Shown here: positions 29,590 through 39,397 of the stretch, in pieces | Numbering within the stretch: the first letter of the stretch is position 1 | Layout: every line of letters starts with the position of its first letter | NCBI RefSeq assembly: GCF_000439085.1 | Contig: NZ_AUUA01000003.1 | Location: forward strand, 417,489-481,488 | Reading direction: 5' to 3' | DNA length: 64,000 bases | Source: Leminorella grimontii ATCC 33999 = DSM 5078 | Lineage (GTDB): Bacteria; Pseudomonadota; Gammaproteobacteria; Enterobacterales; Enterobacteriaceae | Translations under genes and position numbers: made by a program | The notes under the pieces: generated by a model | Seen by the model: the letters and a program-made list of their open reading frames with translations, nothing else | Told to the model about the DNA's origin: nothing | Databases searched by the model: none

Positions 29590-32477
29590 TACTTCTGGGC
29601 CCTAACCGGCAGCGTTTTTTGTAGCGAAGACGCGTTAGGATAGACCTGCCACCCTTCCGGCTTGGCGTAGGCCTCTTTCAGCTCGCTCTGCCCCATAATT
29701 TGGGAAAGGACGGAGAGCCCGTCGCGATCGATGACGGCCTGACTGTAGAAGGTTTGAATATCCGCCTTCGTCAGCGCCTTGACCTGCTCAACGATGCGAA
29801 CACGCGTATCAAAGCGATCGTTGCCGCGGTTAAAGTCGTTCACGTACTGCCCCGCCTCTTCGTCCAGCGTCTGCGGGCGCTGAGTCAATTCGTTGACCAG
29901 CGCCTGCCGGTACTGAGCGAACTCGTCATCCGTTACGGCTGACAGCTTGTCTTTAGCCAGGCGGTAGAAATTCTCGTAGCGACCGTCCAGATAGGCCGGC
30001 GTCTGGTTGTTGCTTTGCAGCAGGAAGCCGATCCCCCACTGGCGCCCAACTGACATCGGGAAGGCGAAAACCGCGTACCCCAGCTGCTCTTCGGTTCTCA
30101 GCTGGTTGTAAAACCAGGGCTGAACGATTTGAGACAGCAGGTTGCTGCGCGCCATGCCCTGCACTTCATCATAGCCCTGAGGAATAAATACCGCCCCCAG
30201 CGCGGAGTCCGTACTGCTGCCGGCCTTCATCAGGTTAGCGGCCTGCTTCTTATCCACGACGACGTTTTGACCATACCACCAGCTTTGCCCTTTGCAGCCC
30301 AGCTGCTTGCTGACGCTCAATGCCAGCGCTTTAACCTGTTCCGGCGTCATGTTGCCGACCGCAAGCACTTCCGGCGTACCGCTTTCCAGCAGCCGGTTGC
30401 GGTACTGAACCACGTCGTTAACGGTGAGCCCGTCAATCAGAGCGCGGCGCTCATCACGTTCGGTGTAAGGTACGGAAGAGATGGCGCGCACGGGCTGTAG
30501 CGCCACTTCAAACGCTTTGCCCTTTTCTGCGGCGTCCAACTGCTGGCGATACCACGACTTGGCCTGCGCCAGCTGCTCCTCGGTCGGCGTAAAGCTCTGG
30601 TACTGCGTTAACAACGAGCTTATCAACTGCGGCATCCGCTGGGTAAAGCCGGAGGCAGAAAGCTGTAAGCCGTTGCCGCCGGAAGAAGAGAAGCTGATGC
30701 CCCCCACCGACGCCTGATAGTCAATCTGCGCCAGCGCCTGCCCAGCCAGATAGTCAGTCAGTGAAAAAAGCACCTGATCCCGTGCAGAGTCCTGCGCCTT
30801 GGCGTTGCGCAGCGCCAGATTCACATAGGCCTTCGGCTCGTCGGCGAAATAACGGCTGGGCATCGCCCACGCCCTGACGGACGGCTCGTTCAGCACCAGA
30901 GAAGGGATGGCGTCTTTCGGCGCCGCCTTGGTGACCAAAGAAAAATCGTCCGGAATATAAGGGTTCAGCGTCGGCAAGCGCAGCGGAAGATTTTTCTCAT
31001 CGGCAGCCCACGTTGAGATTTGCTTGGGCGTAATGCTCTCCACCTTATAGGGAGCATTCACAAAATAGGCCATTTTGTCGTGGGGCTCGTCCGGGCTGAT
31101 AAACCAGATGCGGGCCGCCTGCGGCGTCATTTCGTCAAGCCTTGCCTCAATGGCTTTGGGATCGTAGCGATCGGCCAGATAGTCGGAATTCAGCACGTTT
31201 TCAATGGGAATGTTCAACATGGTGTCGGACAGCCATTCGACGTAGTCCATATCGCGAGAAATGGACGGATAGCGGAAGTCCAGCGCCAGAACGTGGGCAA
31301 TCTCATCAAAGTAGTCTTTGCGAACGCCCTCTTTACGAATGAGCTTCAGGTAGTCGAACACGGCGGCGATAACCCGATCCCGCTGTGCCAGTCCCTTTTC
31401 CGTTAGGGAGATGCCAATGCTGAACACGCCGCCGTTGCGGTCAATCACCGGGTTAGCTCCCGCGCCGATGCTGTCGGCCAGCCCCTGCTTGCGCAGCCAG
31501 TCCGACAGCGTATTTTCGCTGCGGTTGCCAATCAGATAGCCAATATAGGTATCGGTCTTGCTGCGAAACTGGGAAACATTGTTATCAATACGAAACTCAA
31601 TGCGCAGCTGCCTGGTCGGCTGGGCCGGCACGTAGTGGATAATCAATCCCTTCTCTTTTTCCGTCACGACGGGAACGGTGATAGGAGGCACCGTCGCCTG
31701 ACGGTTAGCAATGCGCCCGAAGGTCTCCGACGCAAGCTTGGCCAGCGAGTCCAGCGACTGATTGCCGTACAGCACGCCGACCATCAGGTTGGCGGAATAG
31801 TAGCGATGGTAGAAAGCCTTCAGCTCGTCGTGCAGCTTGCTGTTGGGCTTATCCTTCAGCGTTTCGAGGTTGCCCCCGGAAAAGCGCGAGCTTGGGTGAG
31901 CGGGGTTGAGCGTTTCAGACCCCACTTCCGCCATGCGCATGCCGTCCCGCGAGCGGGCCATGGTCATTTCCGCGTTAACGGCGTTACGTTCGCGATCGGC
32001 ATAAACCGGGTCCAGCAGCGGCTCGGCGATAGCGTCGGCCAGCCTGTCGACGGCGGGCGCCAGCGCGTCGTTTTCCACCTCAAGATAGAACGCGGTGCGA
32101 TAAGACGCGGTGCTGGCGTTATGGCTGCCGCCGTGCTTTTTCAGAAACTCAGAAATGCTGTCGGGCTCCGGATAGCGCTTGGAGCCCATCAGCACCATAT
32201 GCTCCAGATAGTGGGCCAGGCCGAGCTGGCTGTTGGGGTCTTCCAACGAGCCGACGGGCAGCGCCAGCGCCGCCAGCGACTTGCTGGCCAGGCTGTCAGA
32301 CACCAGTAAAACGGTCATGCCGTTATCGAGCTTAATCGCCTGATAGGCCCGCGTGTCCCTTTCGCTTTTTTGGATTTTCTCAGGCATTGGCTGCCAGCCC
32401 TCGGCCGCCTGCGCCGTTGACGCAAGGCCGAACAACAGCAGCAGCGCGCCGGTAATAGAGACATAGAGCTTACGCAT
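29589..32477 (-). CDS. ptrA: PtrA, protease III (pitrilysin)
   Basis: A periplasmic zinc metallopeptidase of the M16 family that degrades small peptides. The 962-residue precursor begins with a signal peptide (MRKLYVSITGALLLLFGLAS, cleavage after AQA). The inverted zinc motif HYLEH lies at residues 89-93, with the distal glutamate expected in the ERNAVNAEM segment. The chain has the full four-lobed length of the family. It sits between recC and recB as in E. coli. Confidence 0.96.
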   Translation of the reverse strand: MRKLYVSITGALLLLFGLASTAQAAEGWQPMPEKIQKSERDTRAYQAIKLDNGMTVLLVSDSLASKSLAALALPVGSLEDPNSQLGLAHYLEHMVLMGSKRYPEPDSISEFLKKHGGSHNASTASYRTAFYLEVENDALAPAVDRLADAIAEPLLDPVYADRERNAVNAEMTMARSRDGMRMAEVGSETLNPAHPSSRFSGGNLETLKDKPNSKLHDELKAFYHRYYSANLMVGVLYGNQSLDSLAKLASETFGRIANRQATVPPITVPVVTEKEKGLIIHYVPAQPTRQLRIEFRIDNNVSQFRSKTDTYIGYLIGNRSENTLSDWLRKQGLADSIGAGANPVIDRNGGVFSIGISLTEKGLAQRDRVIAAVFDYLKLIRKEGVRKDYFDEIAHVLALDFRYPSISRDMDYVEWLSDTMLNIPIENVLNSDYLADRYDPKAIEARLDEMTPQAARIWFISPDEPHDKMAYFVNAPYKVESITPKQISTWAADEKNLPLRLPTLNPYIPDDFSLVTKAAPKDAIPSLVLNEPSVRAWAMPSRYFADEPKAYVNLALRNAKAQDSARDQVLFSLTDYLAGQALAQIDYQASVGGISFSSSGGNGLQLSASGFTQRMPQLISSLLTQYQSFTPTEEQLAQAKSWYRQQLDAAEKGKAFEVALQPVRAISSVPYTERDERRALIDGLTVNDVVQYRNRLLESGTPEVLAVGNMTPEQVKALALSVSKQLGCKGQSWWYGQNVVVDKKQAANLMKAGSSTDSALGAVFIPQGYDEVQGMARSNLLSQIVQPWFYNQLRTEEQLGYAVFAFPMSVGRQWGIGFLLQSNNQTPAYLDGRYENFYRLAKDKLSAVTDDEFAQYRQALVNELTQRPQTLDEEAGQYVNDFNRGNDRFDTRVRIVEQVKALTKADIQTFYSQAVIDRDGLSVLSQIMGQSELKEAYAKPEGWQVYPNASSLQKTLPVRAQK

Positions 32478-32588
32478 GACGTTTCCTTCTTGTTAATTCA
32501 TTCCCCGAGGCGTTGAGCGGGTCAGGCTCTGCGCCGGAGGTCACTGATATTCTTCTTGTTGGACATCGGCGTTTCTCAGGGTTCACCG

Positions 32589-35500
32589 CTACCCTTCGTT
32601 TTTTTCCTGCCGATGCTGCCGAAGCCGCAGCAGGTAGGGCAGGCTGTCGTCAATAATCTGGCGATATCGGGCGTCGTCCATCACGCGAAACAGCCGCATC
32701 ACATAGGGATCTTCCCCCTCGTCGACCGCGGGAGGCGACCCCTGCCAGGTTTGCACCAGCCTGTGGCGCGCCTTTTGCTGTGCCTCTTCGCTATAGTCAA
32801 CTTGCCCAGACGCCACATCGTAGCAGGACTCAAGCCACGCCCACGCGCTTTTTGGCAAAAGCATCAGCGGCGCGCAAAGCCCCTGAAGATAGCCCCTCAG
32901 CCAAAATGAGAACTGCGACTGCGCCTCTTCAACGCCAAGCGCCGCGAAGCGCCATTCGCTGCCTTCAATGCCCAACATCCTGCTTTCGCCTTCTCCGCCG
33001 GACATACAGTAAACCAGGTGGTCTAGCCACAGCGTCATGCCGTCAATCACCGACAGCTTCGCCGGTCGCCAACGCAGCAGGCCGTCTTTTTGGACCTGAT
33101 GCAGCCAGCCGCTGACCGTTACGCCGTCAATCCGGCGCTCAAACTCGACGCTTTCGCTCTCCTGCCTTTGCGCGATAACGGCGTCGGCCAGCTCGTGCAT
33201 TTTTTCCGTCTGCCCCTGCCAATACAGCTCGCCGAAAGCGCCAAAGGGCAGCTCTCCGGCGGCATGCGCGCGCGAAAACAGCGCCTGCGGATCGCGCGAT
33301 TCAATAAGCTGGTTAAGCAGGTCTACGTTCATTCTATAGCGCTCAAGCCCTTCAACGCTAAACGGCTCTTCGTCGGAAAGCTCAGCGTCTTCCAAAGAAA
33401 AGCTTACCCTCAAGCGCTGCTGAAAAAACGCCCTGACGGGATGACGATAAAAGCGGCGAATATCGTCTATATCTACTCGTTCTGACGCCAACTGTGGCAA
33501 CTGACCGCCAAATTCACCGTGCGGAACGCCCTCTCTGGCCGCCGCGGGCAGCCACTCGCGGGCGTAGCTTTGCTGTTCGCTGCCGCTGATAAAATTCTTT
33601 TCGCTAAAGGGCACCCTCGCGTGACAGTGCAAGAGGTGCTGGTGCACGCGCTGTGTGCAAAGCTCTGGGTCTTGGTCTCTGTCCCCCTCCAATACGTGGC
33701 TTTGACAGACGTACTCCAGCAGCTCGCTGACCAACACGGAAGGATAGCGCTGGCTGTTGTCCTGAATCGAGTGGCCGATATAGCTGATATAGAACGCGTT
33801 CTGCGCCGACTGTAGGGCCTCGAGGAAAAGATAGCGGTCGTCGTCCCGGCGGCTGCGGTCGCCCCGCATCGGCCCATCGGCCATCAGGTCAAAACCCAGC
33901 GGCGGCAGCGTGCGCGGATACACGCCGTCGTTCATCCCCAGCAGGCAAACGACCTTGAACGGAATAGAGCGCATCGGCATCAGAGTACAAAAGTTAATCG
34001 CACCGGCTAAAAAGCGCTGGCTGAGGCGCTCGTGGTTAAGGCGAGAGGACAACTCATCCTTCAGGACGGTAAGCGGCAGCGCGTCATCGTAACCGGCTTC
34101 AATACCCGCACCTATCTGCTTTTGCCATTGGCTTTCTATCAGATCCAGCACCGGTTCCGTCTCCAGCTCCGTGACGAAAAAGGCGTCCATCAGTTGGCGA
34201 CAAAGGGGCGCCCACTCGGCAAGCGGGCTCGCTTGGCTTAAGCGCTCTCGCCAACGCGCCAACTGCATCAAAAACTCCGCCAGTTGGCCCGCAAGCGTCG
34301 CGATAAGCCCGCTGGATTCGTCGTACGGCAGGACGCCCTGAAAATCGCCGGCCTGGCTGTCCATTGCGTAGCCGAGGAGCATTCGCGTCAACCCAAAGCG
34401 CCAGGTATGCTGCCCCGTCGGGGGTAAATCCAGGTCGGCGACCATGTCGTCATCCAGCCCCCAGCGAATTCCTGCCCCCTCAACCCACTGGCGTAGCGTC
34501 CGCAGGCCGCTTTCATCAATGGAAAAACGCCGCGCCAGCTCCGGCACTTCGAGCAGCGCCAGAACCTCCTGCGCGCCGAACCGGCTGTAGGGGAGATCCA
34601 GCAGCTGTAGAAACGCCGTCACCACCGGATGAACCTGACTAGCGCTGCGGTCAGAGATGGCATAAGGCAGGAAGCGATCTTTCGGCGCGCTGCCGAATAC
34701 CGCGTCAATATAGGGCGTATAGCCGTCTATTTCCGCCACCATGACGATGATATCTCGCAGCGTAAGCGACGGATCGGCATCCATCATGGCCAGCAGCCTG
34801 TCGTGCAGCACTTCCACTTCACGCTGGGCGCTGTGGCAGACGTGGACGCTAATCGACCGGTCGTCAAGCGCGAGCTTTTCTCTACTCTCTGTAGAAAACG
34901 CGGCGCCTGCGCTGAACGAGGTTTGAGCGCCGTCTTCCAGCGTCAGGATATCGCGCTGGATTCGATGAAGCAGGCTGTCGCTTCGCGGCTCCACGAACGC
35001 GTCGATCTCCTGCACGCCGTCAAGCTGCGCCAGCAGATAAATGTTGTCCCTGCCGAGCTTACCCCAGCTTGCCAGCAGAGGATTACTCAGATTCTGGTTT
35101 CCCTGCTCGTCAAACAGGCTGGCCGCGTTTTGCACGGACTTAAACAGAGCGACCTCTTCTTCACTGCCGTGCTTACGCCTCCGGCGGGCCTGCACGCGCG
35201 CTAAAAAGGCGTAGTCTTGAATATCGCCCCAGTAGTCGCGACACGGGTTGGTAAACATCAGGTGAATGTCGATATGCCGCCCCAGCGCCGACAGCGCTTC
35301 CAGATAAACGGGCGGCAGGGCCGATATGCCGCAGATAAACACGCGAGGCGGGAGGCCGCTTTCTACCGCAGAGAAGTCGGGACGGCCAAGCGCATCGATG
35401 AAACGCTGATAAAGATTGGCGCGGTGCCAGGAAGGCTGCCCCATCGCTTTGGTATCATCCACCAGCGCTCGCCAAAGCGCGGCCTGCCAAAGCTGAGCGT

Positions 35501-35978
35501 CGTTCAGCCCCGTGACCAGCGCCCCCGCTTCCCAGCGTTCCAGCCAGCCCGGTCGGTACACCAGATACTGGTCAAAAAGGTCGGCGACTCGCCCCGCCAG
35601 CTGGTGGTGTTTGCGTTTGTCTTCATCATCGCTAAGGTAGCCTGAAAGCGGGCTGAACTCCGGCCGTTCAAGCATCGGCGGCAGCAGGCGCATCAGCTTC
35701 CAGCGCATGGCGTCTTTGCTAAAGGCGCTCTCTTTTGGAACGCCCGGCAAAACCTTGGTAAACATCTGCCAGATAAATGAGGCCGGAAGCGGAAACTCTA
35801 CGTTGGCCGCAATGCCTAAATCCGTCGCCAGCTCAATTTGCAGCCACTGCGCCATGCCGTTGCTCTGCACCAGAATCACTTCGGGCTCAAGCACAGAGGC
35901 CAGCGGTTTACCAGCCACCAGCGCGGCGATCAGCGACTTCAGGACGTCCAGCTGATTTGAGTGATAAACCGTAAACAT
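32589..35978 (-). CDS. recC: RecC, exodeoxyribonuclease V gamma subunit
   Basis: RecC holds the Chi-recognition channel of RecBCD. The product is 1129 residues (E. coli 1122) and follows it from MFTVYHSNQLDVLKSLI through VFICGISALPPVYLEAL, ITVHVCHS-like SVHVCHSAQREVEVLHDRLLA and RRDDDRYLFLEALQSAQ. The ATG at 35978 is preferred because a CGGAGAG site precedes it and the N-terminus matches; the frame runs on to 35999. It is first in the recC-ptrA-recB-recD series. Confidence 0.96.
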   Translation of the reverse strand: MFTVYHSNQLDVLKSLIAALVAGKPLASVLEPEVILVQSNGMAQWLQIELATDLGIAANVEFPLPASFIWQMFTKVLPGVPKESAFSKDAMRWKLMRLLPPMLERPEFSPLSGYLSDDEDKRKHHQLAGRVADLFDQYLVYRPGWLERWEAGALVTGLNDAQLWQAALWRALVDDTKAMGQPSWHRANLYQRFIDALGRPDFSAVESGLPPRVFICGISALPPVYLEALSALGRHIDIHLMFTNPCRDYWGDIQDYAFLARVQARRRRKHGSEEEVALFKSVQNAASLFDEQGNQNLSNPLLASWGKLGRDNIYLLAQLDGVQEIDAFVEPRSDSLLHRIQRDILTLEDGAQTSFSAGAAFSTESREKLALDDRSISVHVCHSAQREVEVLHDRLLAMMDADPSLTLRDIIVMVAEIDGYTPYIDAVFGSAPKDRFLPYAISDRSASQVHPVVTAFLQLLDLPYSRFGAQEVLALLEVPELARRFSIDESGLRTLRQWVEGAGIRWGLDDDMVADLDLPPTGQHTWRFGLTRMLLGYAMDSQAGDFQGVLPYDESSGLIATLAGQLAEFLMQLARWRERLSQASPLAEWAPLCRQLMDAFFVTELETEPVLDLIESQWQKQIGAGIEAGYDDALPLTVLKDELSSRLNHERLSQRFLAGAINFCTLMPMRSIPFKVVCLLGMNDGVYPRTLPPLGFDLMADGPMRGDRSRRDDDRYLFLEALQSAQNAFYISYIGHSIQDNSQRYPSVLVSELLEYVCQSHVLEGDRDQDPELCTQRVHQHLLHCHARVPFSEKNFISGSEQQSYAREWLPAAAREGVPHGEFGGQLPQLASERVDIDDIRRFYRHPVRAFFQQRLRVSFSLEDAELSDEEPFSVEGLERYRMNVDLLNQLIESRDPQALFSRAHAAGELPFGAFGELYWQGQTEKMHELADAVIAQRQESESVEFERRIDGVTVSGWLHQVQKDGLLRWRPAKLSVIDGMTLWLDHLVYCMSGGEGESRMLGIEGSEWRFAALGVEEAQSQFSFWLRGYLQGLCAPLMLLPKSAWAWLESCYDVASGQVDYSEEAQQKARHRLVQTWQGSPPAVDEGEDPYVMRLFRVMDDARYRQIIDDSLPYLLRLRQHRQEKNEG

Positions 35979-36217
35979 TCCGACTCTCCGAATGGGCAAG
36001 GGCGTAAGGCCTGCTGCCTTGGTAAAGAATAGCGTAAAAGAGTGATTTTCAACGTTATCAGGCTGACTGTAAAGCCGGATAGCGTTATCTCTTTTAGCTT
36101 AATCCGTTCTAACCAGCGCTTTTTCTGTCTATGGCGACCGGCCTTGGCGGTGCTACCATGGCCGGGACTTTTTTATTTTGTTCCAGACTATCTCCCTGTG
36201 CGATGAGGAATCTAACC

Positions 36218-37315
36218 ATGAGTCAACTGTTCACCCCGATTAAGATTGGCCCGCTTACGCTGCCCAACCGCATCGTTATCGCGCCAATGTGTCAATATTC
36301 TGCCGAAGACGGCAAAACGACCGACTGGCACACTATCCACCTGGGGCAGCTTGCGCTTTCCGGCGCGGGGCTGTTGATTATGGAGGCCACCGCCGTAGAG
36401 CCGGAAGGACGCATTTCCCCTCATGACGTCGGCCTTTGGGACGATGAAACCGAGCGTGCGCTGGCAAAAACTCTTAGCGCAGTGAAGCGTTACTCCGCAA
36501 TGCCTCTGGCGATTCAGCTGGCCCATGCGGGACGCAAAGCGTCAATGCCGCCCCCTTGGCAGCCGGGCCCCGCCGTTCCGGCCGAACGAGGCGGCTGGCA
36601 GCCCGTAGCGCCGTCGGCCATCCCGTTTGACGCCCATTCCGCCACGCCGCAGGCGCTGAGCGAAGAACGCATCGCCTCCATCATTGCGTCGTTCGCCCAT
36701 TCCGCCAAGCGAGCCGACAGGCTGGGGTTCGACGCCATTGAGATCCACGCCGCGCACGGCTATCTGCTGCACCAGTTTTTATCCCCGATAGCCAATCGGC
36801 GAGAAGACGGCTACGGCGGCTCGCTGGAAAACCGCATGCGCATGCTGCTGGAAACCTTCAGCGCCGTTCGCAAAGTATTTCCTGCCAATAAGGCGGTCGG
36901 CGTGCGCATCTCCGCCAGCGACTGGGTTGAAGGCGGCTGGGATTTGGAGCAGTCCATTGCCCTCTGCCATCGCTTAAAGGCGCTTGGCTGCGACTTTATT
37001 CACGTTTCCAGCGGCGGGCTGTCCGCCGAGCAGCGCATTCCCGTAGCGCCGAACTATCAGGTGCCCTTCGCCCGTCGAATTAAAGAGGAAGTCGGCATGC
37101 CTACTATCGCCGTCGGGCTGATTACCGAGCCAGAGCAGGCGGAAGCCGTCGTCGCTACCGGTGATGCCGACATGGTGGCGCTGGGGCGCGGCATTCTTTA
37201 TGACCCGCACTGGCCGTGGCGCGCCGCCGCCGAGCTTGGCGCTCAGGTTCATGCTCCGAAGCAGTATTGGCGTGCTGCGCCGCGTCGGATAAAAGGGCTT
37301 TTCGTTAACGACTAG
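36218..37315 (+). CDS. NADH:flavin oxidoreductase of the Old Yellow Enzyme family (YqjM-like)
   Basis: A 365-residue TIM-barrel FMN enzyme. The order of motifs is that of the YqjM class: LFTPIKIGPLTLPNRIVIAPMCQYSAEDG at the N-terminus with the redox-modulating cysteine in MCQYS, the substrate-binding HAGRK, then EIHAAHGYLLHQFLSPIANRREDGYGGSLENR, and a C-terminal GDADMVALGRGILYDPHWPWRAA. Such enzymes reduce activated alkenes with NAD(P)H; the physiological substrate is unknown. The ATG at 36218 has an AGGAAT site. It lies convergent to the prepilin cluster. Confidence 0.88.
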   Translation: MSQLFTPIKIGPLTLPNRIVIAPMCQYSAEDGKTTDWHTIHLGQLALSGAGLLIMEATAVEPEGRISPHDVGLWDDETERALAKTLSAVKRYSAMPLAIQLAHAGRKASMPPPWQPGPAVPAERGGWQPVAPSAIPFDAHSATPQALSEERIASIIASFAHSAKRADRLGFDAIEIHAAHGYLLHQFLSPIANRREDGYGGSLENRMRMLLETFSAVRKVFPANKAVGVRISASDWVEGGWDLEQSIALCHRLKALGCDFIHVSSGGLSAEQRIPVAPNYQVPFARRIKEEVGMPTIAVGLITEPEQAEAVVATGDADMVALGRGILYDPHWPWRAAAELGAQVHAPKQYWRAAPRRIKGLFVND

Positions 37316-37361
37316 CCGCCAGTCTTCCCATTTTACTCACCGCTGCCTTCGGGCGGGCTGC

Positions 37362-37718
37362 CTACGGCGGTTCGCCCGAAGGTCGACAAAACAGCCTTTC
37401 AAGGCTTACGCTCACGCGGCCCGGCCCGCTCACCTCCGCGGTCACTTCATCACAGCGCTCGTCCAGCCTCCTATCGGCAACGCTAAACCGCCACCCGGCG
37501 GCCTTCAAAACGGCGTCTTCATCCACGCTGATGGGATAAAGCTCCAACGCCTGAGCGGCTAGCCGCCACGCCTTCTGCTCGTTCGCATAGTGATAAAACT
37601 GCGAAGTCAGCGCCTGCTGATAGTGCATCAGCCCCAAAACCGTCACAGAGAACAACAGCATGGCGACTAGCGTCTCTATCAGGCTAAATCCCTCCTGACG
37701 GAGGGCTGACGCGGTCAC
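37362..37718 (-). CDS. ppdC: PpdC, prepilin peptidase-dependent protein C
   Basis: A 118-residue type IV pilin-like minor pseudopilin. The prepilin cleavage motif is G|FSLIE in ALRQEGFSLIETLVAMLLF, followed by a 20-residue hydrophobic helix. The GTG start at 37718 overlaps the stop of the preceding gene as GTGA and gives a short leader peptide; the frame extends 36 bases further up without a site. Last of four overlapping minus-strand genes in the order ppdA-ppdB-ygdB-ppdC, as in E. coli. Confidence 0.85.
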   Translation of the reverse strand: MTASALRQEGFSLIETLVAMLLFSVTVLGLMHYQQALTSQFYHYANEQKAWRLAAQALELYPISVDEDAVLKAAGWRFSVADRRLDERCDEVTAEVSGPGRVSVSLERLFCRPSGEPP

Positions 37719-38167
37719 GGTTCGCACTCCACGGGCTGGCCAACCAGCGGGCAAACGTCGCTTAGCGAGGCTGGAAGCGGGATCAGGCCAACGTCTAAAG
37801 ATTCGCCCCGCTCTCGCCGCACCAGCGCTCGCTGAAAGAGCGCCGCCGGCATCTCGCCAAACCTGGCGTCGCCCGAACCGCGAATCAGCAGTTCGTCACT
37901 GCTTAACGCCCTTACGCAGGCATTTAACCGACGGGCTTCATGGCGTTCGCACCGCCAGCCCTCGCCGTTCAACGACCAGCGCAGCGATAATGCCCACGCC
38001 AGCGCAGAGTGCGCCCGCTGGCGGTTTTGCAGATAGCGCCTTTCGTCAGCCTGCATTCTGACGCGCTGATCCAGCTGGCGATGAACGCCCTTAAGCATCA
38101 TCATGGAAAACGCCAAGAGCATCATAACCAGCAGCAGCGTCGCATAGCCCCTTTGTTTTTGTATCAC
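37715..38167 (-). CDS. ygdB: YgdB, DUF2509 family protein
   Basis: A 150-residue protein beginning MIQKQRGYATLLLVMMLLAF, an N-terminal membrane helix with a pilin-like look but a GYATLL site instead of the usual GFxLxE. The rest is basic and Arg-rich with cysteines that may form disulfides in the periplasm. It overlaps ppdB (ATGA) and ppdC (GTGA), so the four gene products are probably made together and assembled as minor pseudopilins. Confidence 0.82.
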   Translation of the reverse strand: MIQKQRGYATLLLVMMLLAFSMMMLKGVHRQLDQRVRMQADERRYLQNRQRAHSALAWALSLRWSLNGEGWRCERHEARRLNACVRALSSDELLIRGSGDARFGEMPAALFQRALVRRERGESLDVGLIPLPASLSDVCPLVGQPVECEP

Positions 38168-38769
38168 GGGTTTCTGCTCCTCCCCTTTACGCGGGCGACG
38201 AGCGTCCGTACAGCTGCCGGCTGGCCGCGCCAGTGGCCTGAAAGTGTGATATCAAAATAGTATTCGCCCTCTCCCTTCGCCGACCGAGAGTCGCGGCGTT
38301 CAATCTGAAACCCGCTGACGACGATTTCTGAAGGATCCAGCATCTTCTCCCATTCACCGCCCTGACAGCCGCTGACGCCCCTTTGGCGTTCAACAACCCC
38401 TTGTCGCCAGCGGTAGCCAAAGCGTTCAGACAGCGAGACGCCTTCCGGCTCTATCCGACCGTTGTGGTTCAGGTCATAGCTCAGAAGCACGCAAGCCTTC
38501 ACGTCGCCGGAGGGCGACGTGACAATCTTGACCATCTCATCGCTTCGCAGCGTCGTTGAGGCAAACAGATAGCCCGCGCGGCGAAGATCTTTCTCCACGG
38601 TCTGCAAAACCTGCCCCAGCGCCTGCTCCAACCGGTAGGCCCGATACTGCATCAGACTCTGGCGCTGGAACGTCGGCAACAGAGACATAATACCCGACAG
38701 CAGCAGCCCGCTAATCAGCATGGCGATCAGCATTTCGGGCAGGGAAAAACCTCGCTGAGCGGCTAGCAT
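38164..38769 (-). CDS. ppdB: PpdB, prepilin peptidase-dependent protein B
   Basis: A 201-residue PulJ/PilW-like minor pseudopilin with the prepilin motif RG|FSLPEMLIAMLISGLLLSG at the N-terminus and a C-terminal beta-rich domain with cysteines. It overlaps ppdA by 7 bp and ygdB by 4 bp. Confidence 0.86.
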   Translation of the reverse strand: MLAAQRGFSLPEMLIAMLISGLLLSGIMSLLPTFQRQSLMQYRAYRLEQALGQVLQTVEKDLRRAGYLFASTTLRSDEMVKIVTSPSGDVKACVLLSYDLNHNGRIEPEGVSLSERFGYRWRQGVVERQRGVSGCQGGEWEKMLDPSEIVVSGFQIERRDSRSAKGEGEYYFDITLSGHWRGQPAAVRTLVARVKGRSRNP

Positions 38770-39269
38770 CGGGGAAGCCCCGCCAGGTCGTTGTTACTTT
38801 CAGCGCAGCGACGCAGGCGACCGGTAGCGGATAGCACAATCCTTACCCTTCCCGCCTTTCCCTGCACGACGATATGCCCCGCCCCCGCCGTATTGCGTAC
38901 GCCGTAAAAACCAAGGCCCAATTCGGACTGCTGTAGCTCAAGCCGCATCCCCTCCATCGGCAGGCGATAAATAGGGCCGCGGGCAGAAAAGCAGTCCGCT
39001 GCTCCCTGGGGTCTGGAGGCTATCAGGCAGTCCCTGTCGCGCTCTTTGCCTATTCGCAGCAGGAGGGTTTCATTACGCCAGTGCGCCGCCTGCTGAAGCC
39101 GGGACATAAAGGCCAGCAGCTCCGCGCTGGCCAGCTCCAACGCGGCCCGCTGTCGGTAGCTTTGCCAGCTTTGAACGCTGCCGGTCGCTAAAATCGCCAT
39201 TACGCTTATCGCAAGCAAAAGCTCGATAAGCGACAGGCCGCACTGGTCGGTGTGTTGTCGTGTTTTCAT
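38763..39269 (-). CDS. ppdA: PpdA, prepilin peptidase-dependent protein A
   Basis: A 168-residue GspH/FimT-like minor pseudopilin. The processing site is [21 protein letters not shown], with Leu rather than Phe after the cleaved glycine. First gene of the translationally coupled ppdA-ppdB-ygdB-ppdC set. No major pilin or secretion genes lie nearby, so the assembly machinery must be encoded elsewhere. Confidence 0.86.
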   Translation of the reverse strand: MKTRQHTDQCGLSLIELLLAISVMAILATGSVQSWQSYRQRAALELASAELLAFMSRLQQAAHWRNETLLLRIGKERDRDCLIASRPQGAADCFSARGPIYRLPMEGMRLELQQSELGLGFYGVRNTAGAGHIVVQGKAGRVRIVLSATGRLRRCAESNNDLAGLPRC

Positions 39270-39397
39270 GGCCGCATGCTAAACGGGCCCGGTGAAAGCG
39301 AACAGGGAGAGAAAAAAGAAGTGGAAACGACGCTGATAAGAAAAGGTGTAATGCGCCGAGCGTTACATCAAACTGCGGCGCAAATAGAATAATACGC

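Noticed and set aside
31635..32309. A 224-residue frame opposite ptrA
   Set aside because: Antisense to the conserved catalytic region of ptrA; composition is that of a shadow frame.
37351..37382. Inverted repeat CCTTCGGGCG / CGCCCGAAGG as a terminator between the OYE gene and ppdC
   Set aside because: It overlaps the 3' end of ppdC and has no T-run on either side, so terminator function is not supported.
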